This document shows, piece by piece, positions 60,432-64,000 of a stretch of 64,000 bases of DNA. Origin of the DNA: Thuidium tamariscinum. Lineage: Eukaryota > Streptophyta > Bryopsida > Hypnales > Thuidiaceae. The notes beneath the pieces were generated by a model. It saw only the letters and a list, made by a program, of their open reading frames with translations, made no database searches and was not told the origin of the DNA. Every line of letters starts with the position of its first letter. The first letter of the stretch is position 1. The position numbers were made by a program, and so were the translations under genes. The stretch is from contig OX344750.2 of NCBI GenBank assembly GCA_947034885.2, positions 6,492,501-6,556,500 on the forward strand. The letters are read 5' to 3'.

Positions 60432-60650
60432 AGTACCAAAGTTCGGTTAAACATTGTCATGTGTACCTCCTTTGGTTTCTAAGAATTTGAAATACTAGTT
60501 ACTGGACATTTCAAAGTTGAGTACCAAAGTTCGGTTAAACACTATCATGTATACCTCCTTTGGCCACAAGATTTTGGAATACTAAGAAATTTTGGAATTT
60601 AAAGTGAAAGTTCGGTTAAACACTATCAGGTGTACCTCCTTTTGCAAATA
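60432..60650 (+). repeat. Tandem repeat, unit about 81-88 bp, about three copies
   Basis: The block AAAGTTCGGTTAAACA(T/C)T(G/A)TCA followed by GTACCTCCTTTGG recurs with GTTCGG at 60441, 60529 and 60610. It lies about 250 bp downstream of the TATA-like site. Confidence 0.85.
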
Positions 60651-60991
60651 AAATTCTCAAAATACGATACTCTTCAAGACACGGCAAAGCTTTGAACCCA
60701 CAACATTTATTAAACAAGGTTTATGTAAGATTGGGAGGACCTTGTTCTCAATCTTTAAAACCACACTTACCTTTGGAAAAGGATTACTTCAAACCACATT
60801 TCATTGGTCCCATTGATAGATTATTACCAAATTGGAACCTCCCAAATTCTTAACCCAACGTTAGAAGGGATTTCCAAAAATTAGATGCCCCAAAACCAAA
60901 ATTCCAACCCGAATTTTGCTTATAAAGCCAAACCAGCCAAGGGGCCAGTCACACCCAAGCGAACCAACCACACCACCAGACAAACCAGCCA

Positions 60992-61079
60992 GGGTATTGG
61001 AGGGGGCTGGGGTCGGGTATCTGAGGGAGCCAGGGCAGTCGCTAGAGGGGAGTCGAGGTCGCTGGGAGGGGAGTCGGGG
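60992..61079 (+). other. G-run cluster with G-quadruplex potential
   Basis: Ten runs of three to five G on the plus strand within about 90 bp; 61001-61027 alone fits four G-runs with loops of seven or fewer bases (GGGGG, GGGG, GGG, GGG). The overlapping open frames 60885-61134 are by-products of this composition. Confidence 0.6.
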
Positions 61080-64000
61080 TCCAATCAGTCCAGGGACTCA
61101 CAGTACGTTTGAAACTCCAAAACTTGGATTTTAATTCACACTCTTGGTTGGCAGTTGACGCCACACCTTTGCTTTTTAAACTAAAATCCAACATTTGGAG
61201 GTCACAAAATATTCCACAATCTCCTACACATTCTAAACTCTATAGCCACCTCTCTCTCCAAAACTATTGCAAAACATCCCAAGCAAGAATGAGAGAGAAA
61301 AGGAGAGAGTTAGGAAGATTAAGGTGACGAAATCCAACATGTGAAGCAAATTACGAATAAACAATTGATTTTTTTGGAATAACACTATAGAATTAGATTC
61401 TTATTCTTGGGGGTTGACCCTTGGGAATAAAAAACTAATTTCTTTAGAATATCACTATTGCGATTATTCTCGTTCTTTAGGAATGTTCTACATTCTTTGG
61501 TAGTTAGTTATTAATTAGATTTTTAGAAGGTTTGGATTTTGTTGGTTTTGTTTTATTAGGCCTAATAAGCCAAAAAGAAACAAACAAATTGACAACCAAT
61601 TTCTTTGAGAATTAACGAGAATTCAAAAATTAATTAGATTTGGAAAGATTTGATGATAGTTTTTAATTAATTCACCTAATAGGCCAAAAGGGAAAAGGAC
61701 AAATTGACAACTAATTCCTTTAAGATTTAATTTTTTTATAAAATTAATTGGATTTGAAAAGATTTAGATTCTTTCCTAATATTCGAAATTAGAATAATAA
61801 ATTAAAGATAAAAAGAAAACAAACAATAACGGAATACTAACAATTCAATTCAAATTTTCTATTGATTTTTAGAATAAATTCATTTGCCAAGGAATTAATC
61901 AATTAAGTAGACTAAGTTAATTTGTGGTATTCTCTAATTACCGGGAAATTAGGAATAAAAGAAAAATACCTTTTTTACTTTTAACCAGGATAGGTTTAAT
62001 TGATCACCGATCTGAAAATTATTATGGATTAGATGGAGAGCCGTGATGATTTCAATGGGGAGATCGTGGGAGACTATCTGCATATGATGATGTTTGACGA
62101 CGGGACTATGGAGATTTACGCGGAGGAGGTAAACTGATCCCACTTGATTTTTATTCTCATTGTTTTATTACTAAGTTTCTTTTTACCAAATGCTTGGAAT
62201 TAAGATTAGGCACAATTTCAATTAACAAAGTAGAATAGAATAGGATAGATTAGTTGAATTCAAAATAGAATAGCTAAAGTTGTAGACTCAAATTAGATTA
62301 GAAACACTTAAAAGACGTGACTAAAAGAGTTCATTGCTTGGAAGGCTATCTTTGAACACCTAATTAGAGAGAAAACTCAATTAGACACAGGACCCGTGTG
62401 ATAAACTTTTAACTCGAGGGTGGAGTTAGAAGCGCTCACACCTATATGCACAAATATGGAGGACATAAAACAATGTATTTTTGATGTCCCTTATATGGAA
62501 TATGTTTAAGTATTATAAAAATAGACCAGCAAAATTTCATTCCAAATTTATAAAATTTGGGCCCTCTTTGGTATTAAAAGCAAAAAATCGTGAAAGTATG
62601 ACAAATGAGAAGAATTCACTATTAAATATAAAATGATATTTCAACATTTTTCAAAAATAAGGGATATCATCACAATCAAAAATACTAGAAAAGAATATTT
62701 TATTTTTGGCATTGGATTTGTAATCCAAAAGTCATAGTGGAAGACAGATTCAATTTTATTAAATTGCTACAAAAATTAATAGGTATAGATATATATTCTA
62801 TTTTTAGGATGAAGATTTTGAAATATATGCAATATTTTACATTACAAGATTTTTTTCTTTTAAGCAATGAGTTGCCAAGAGTAATAGTATGAAGAGCATT
62901 GAATATATTGAAGTTACAGGAATTCTTCTACCAAAAATTTAAACATTATGTAGTTGTGAGTGTAACCTTCAAGATCGAATAAAAAAATTTATGCATCATT
63001 GTCCATCACAATGTGAAATGGAAGTAGCGATTACTACCAATTTTAGATGCATTATGCGAAGAAATGCAAGTTTCTAAGGGAAACTTAGGGAGATTTCAAA
63101 AGGGATACATGCGGCATTATCCAATTCAGTGTTAATCTTTTCTATAGGAGATAGAAATCATAAACTTCAGATTGCAAAATTGCCAAAGAAAAACATATGG
63201 GTGGTGCCAGTGTTAGCCTTGTGTTAAACTATGACATTATAAAGAAGTATCAATTACACTATCACCAAGTACAAAGAGTACAAGGATTCTATTTAAACAA
63301 TTCGGCATGTTGTTCTTGAGCCTAGTGGATGGTATCCTAATCATGAATCACTAAGAATTTTCTAATGAAACAATGAAATAAAGTGAACTATTCCTAATCT
63401 TGAGCAATATTCTCTTAAAAAAAATATTAAGAATTGTGTTAACCTAACTTCATCGATTAGAGACCTAAGTTTGACAATTCTTTTTGGTATTGATTCATTT
63501 AACACCCCCTTACAAGACTATGACATAGAATAACTTGAAATTCATCCAAATTCAATTGATGACATGCAAATGAACTCATTTATATGTGTAGCTTGTTCAA
63601 AGATTATAAAATCCAAATATGTGTAGCCTTCCTAGAACCTCAAATGTATTTTAAGGAATAATGCATTCTATTTCATATGAATTTTATGTTATTTGAAATT
63701 CTAACAACTTTGCGAAAGTTAGGACTTCAAAGAAGGTGTAATTTTGCAGGACTTTTTTTGCTCTTAGATTATATTTCAAAACAAATCTAGATGCTAAACA
63801 CCATTTAAAAAATATGAAGTTTGCATCTAGTGCAATATTGAATTGTATGCACAAAAAGTCATATGAAATTCTATAATATATGTGAAGATTTTAATTCCCT
63901 AAGTTGACTAGATAATTTACAAATTTAGAAGAAAAAACCACAATTGCTTAGTTAAAAGGCAATTGGAACCAACCCACATGCTTCCCTCGATTAAAACCCT
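61080..64000. other. AT-rich right end, no supported gene
   Basis: About 2.9 kb without a convincing gene. A 34-codon plus frame near 62033-62137 (MESRDDFNGEIVGDYLHMMM and on) is locally GC-richer than its surroundings and ends at GAGGAGGTAAACTGA, which could also be read as an exon followed by a GTAAAC donor. No partner exon was recognised. The last kilobase, to 64000, is AT-rich without identified features. Confidence 0.45.

Noticed and set aside
60885-61134. Two overlapping frames over the G-rich cluster
   Set aside because: Open by composition only; low-complexity Gly/Arg/Ser text with no homologue known to me.
1-64000. CRISPR arrays, tRNA or rRNA genes, bacterial operon signals
   Set aside because: None seen; the genes are spliced and eukaryotic.

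Overview
This window looks like nuclear DNA of a seed-free land plant, most likely a moss; a lycophyte or fern cannot be excluded. The genes are eukaryotic and intron-rich, the spacers are long and AT-rich, and mobile-element debris is abundant. The first gene is a bacterial-type class A penicillin-binding protein with plant introns and intact catalytic motifs, as expected where plastid peptidoglycan synthesis is retained. The genus cannot be fixed from the sequence alone.

Six genes are supported. (1) A plus-strand class A PBP, cut by the left edge, 20 exons read here, ending at 6764. (2) A minus-strand LESV (LIKE EARLY STARVATION 1) starch-binding protein at 14945-19482, about 13 exons. (3) A minus-strand MUT7-like protein with a 3'-5' exonuclease domain and a Mut7-C domain at 26696-32048, 8 exons, carrying a very large charged insertion inside the exonuclease domain. 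(4) A plus-strand plastid-type protein joining a thioredoxin-like [2Fe-2S] domain to TPRs at 42828-45259, 6 exons. (5) An intronless plus-strand Ala-rich small protein of unknown function at 47256-47756. (6) A minus-strand 20S proteasome beta-3 subunit at 49380-50978, 7 exons. I assembled exons by matching GT/GC-AG borders, codon phase and family similarity; the summed exons of each spliced gene are divisible by three. Exon borders may be off by a base or two. The genes do not form an operon or obvious cluster. Three of them serve the plastid or its products (PBP, LESV, TRX-like/TPR), and MUT7-like and beta-3 serve RNA and protein turnover.

The spacers carry several families of short DNA transposons. 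One family of about 217 bp is bordered by TTAA, with two complete-looking copies and others that are eroded. A related-looking 969-bp TTAA-bordered element lies at 24589-25557. A second group has TA borders and ends resembling AAGGTAG...CTCTAAAAG (13795, 21414, 46447; 51951 with a perfect 23-bp terminal repeat). Two more TIR elements lie at 20475 and 22672. A near-perfect inverted repeat with two 529-bp arms and a 14-bp spacer sits at 11092-12163. A broken Ty1/copia fossil occupies about 35517-40750, interrupted by foreign TTCCGGAT-rich DNA and followed by a roughly 175-bp tandem repeat. The right 13 kb (about 51-64 kb) has no recognisable gene; it holds tandem repeats, a long block with a degenerate GTCTAATTGATTGA motif, a TATA-containing promoter-like segment near 60.19 kb and a G-run cluster near 61.0 kb.
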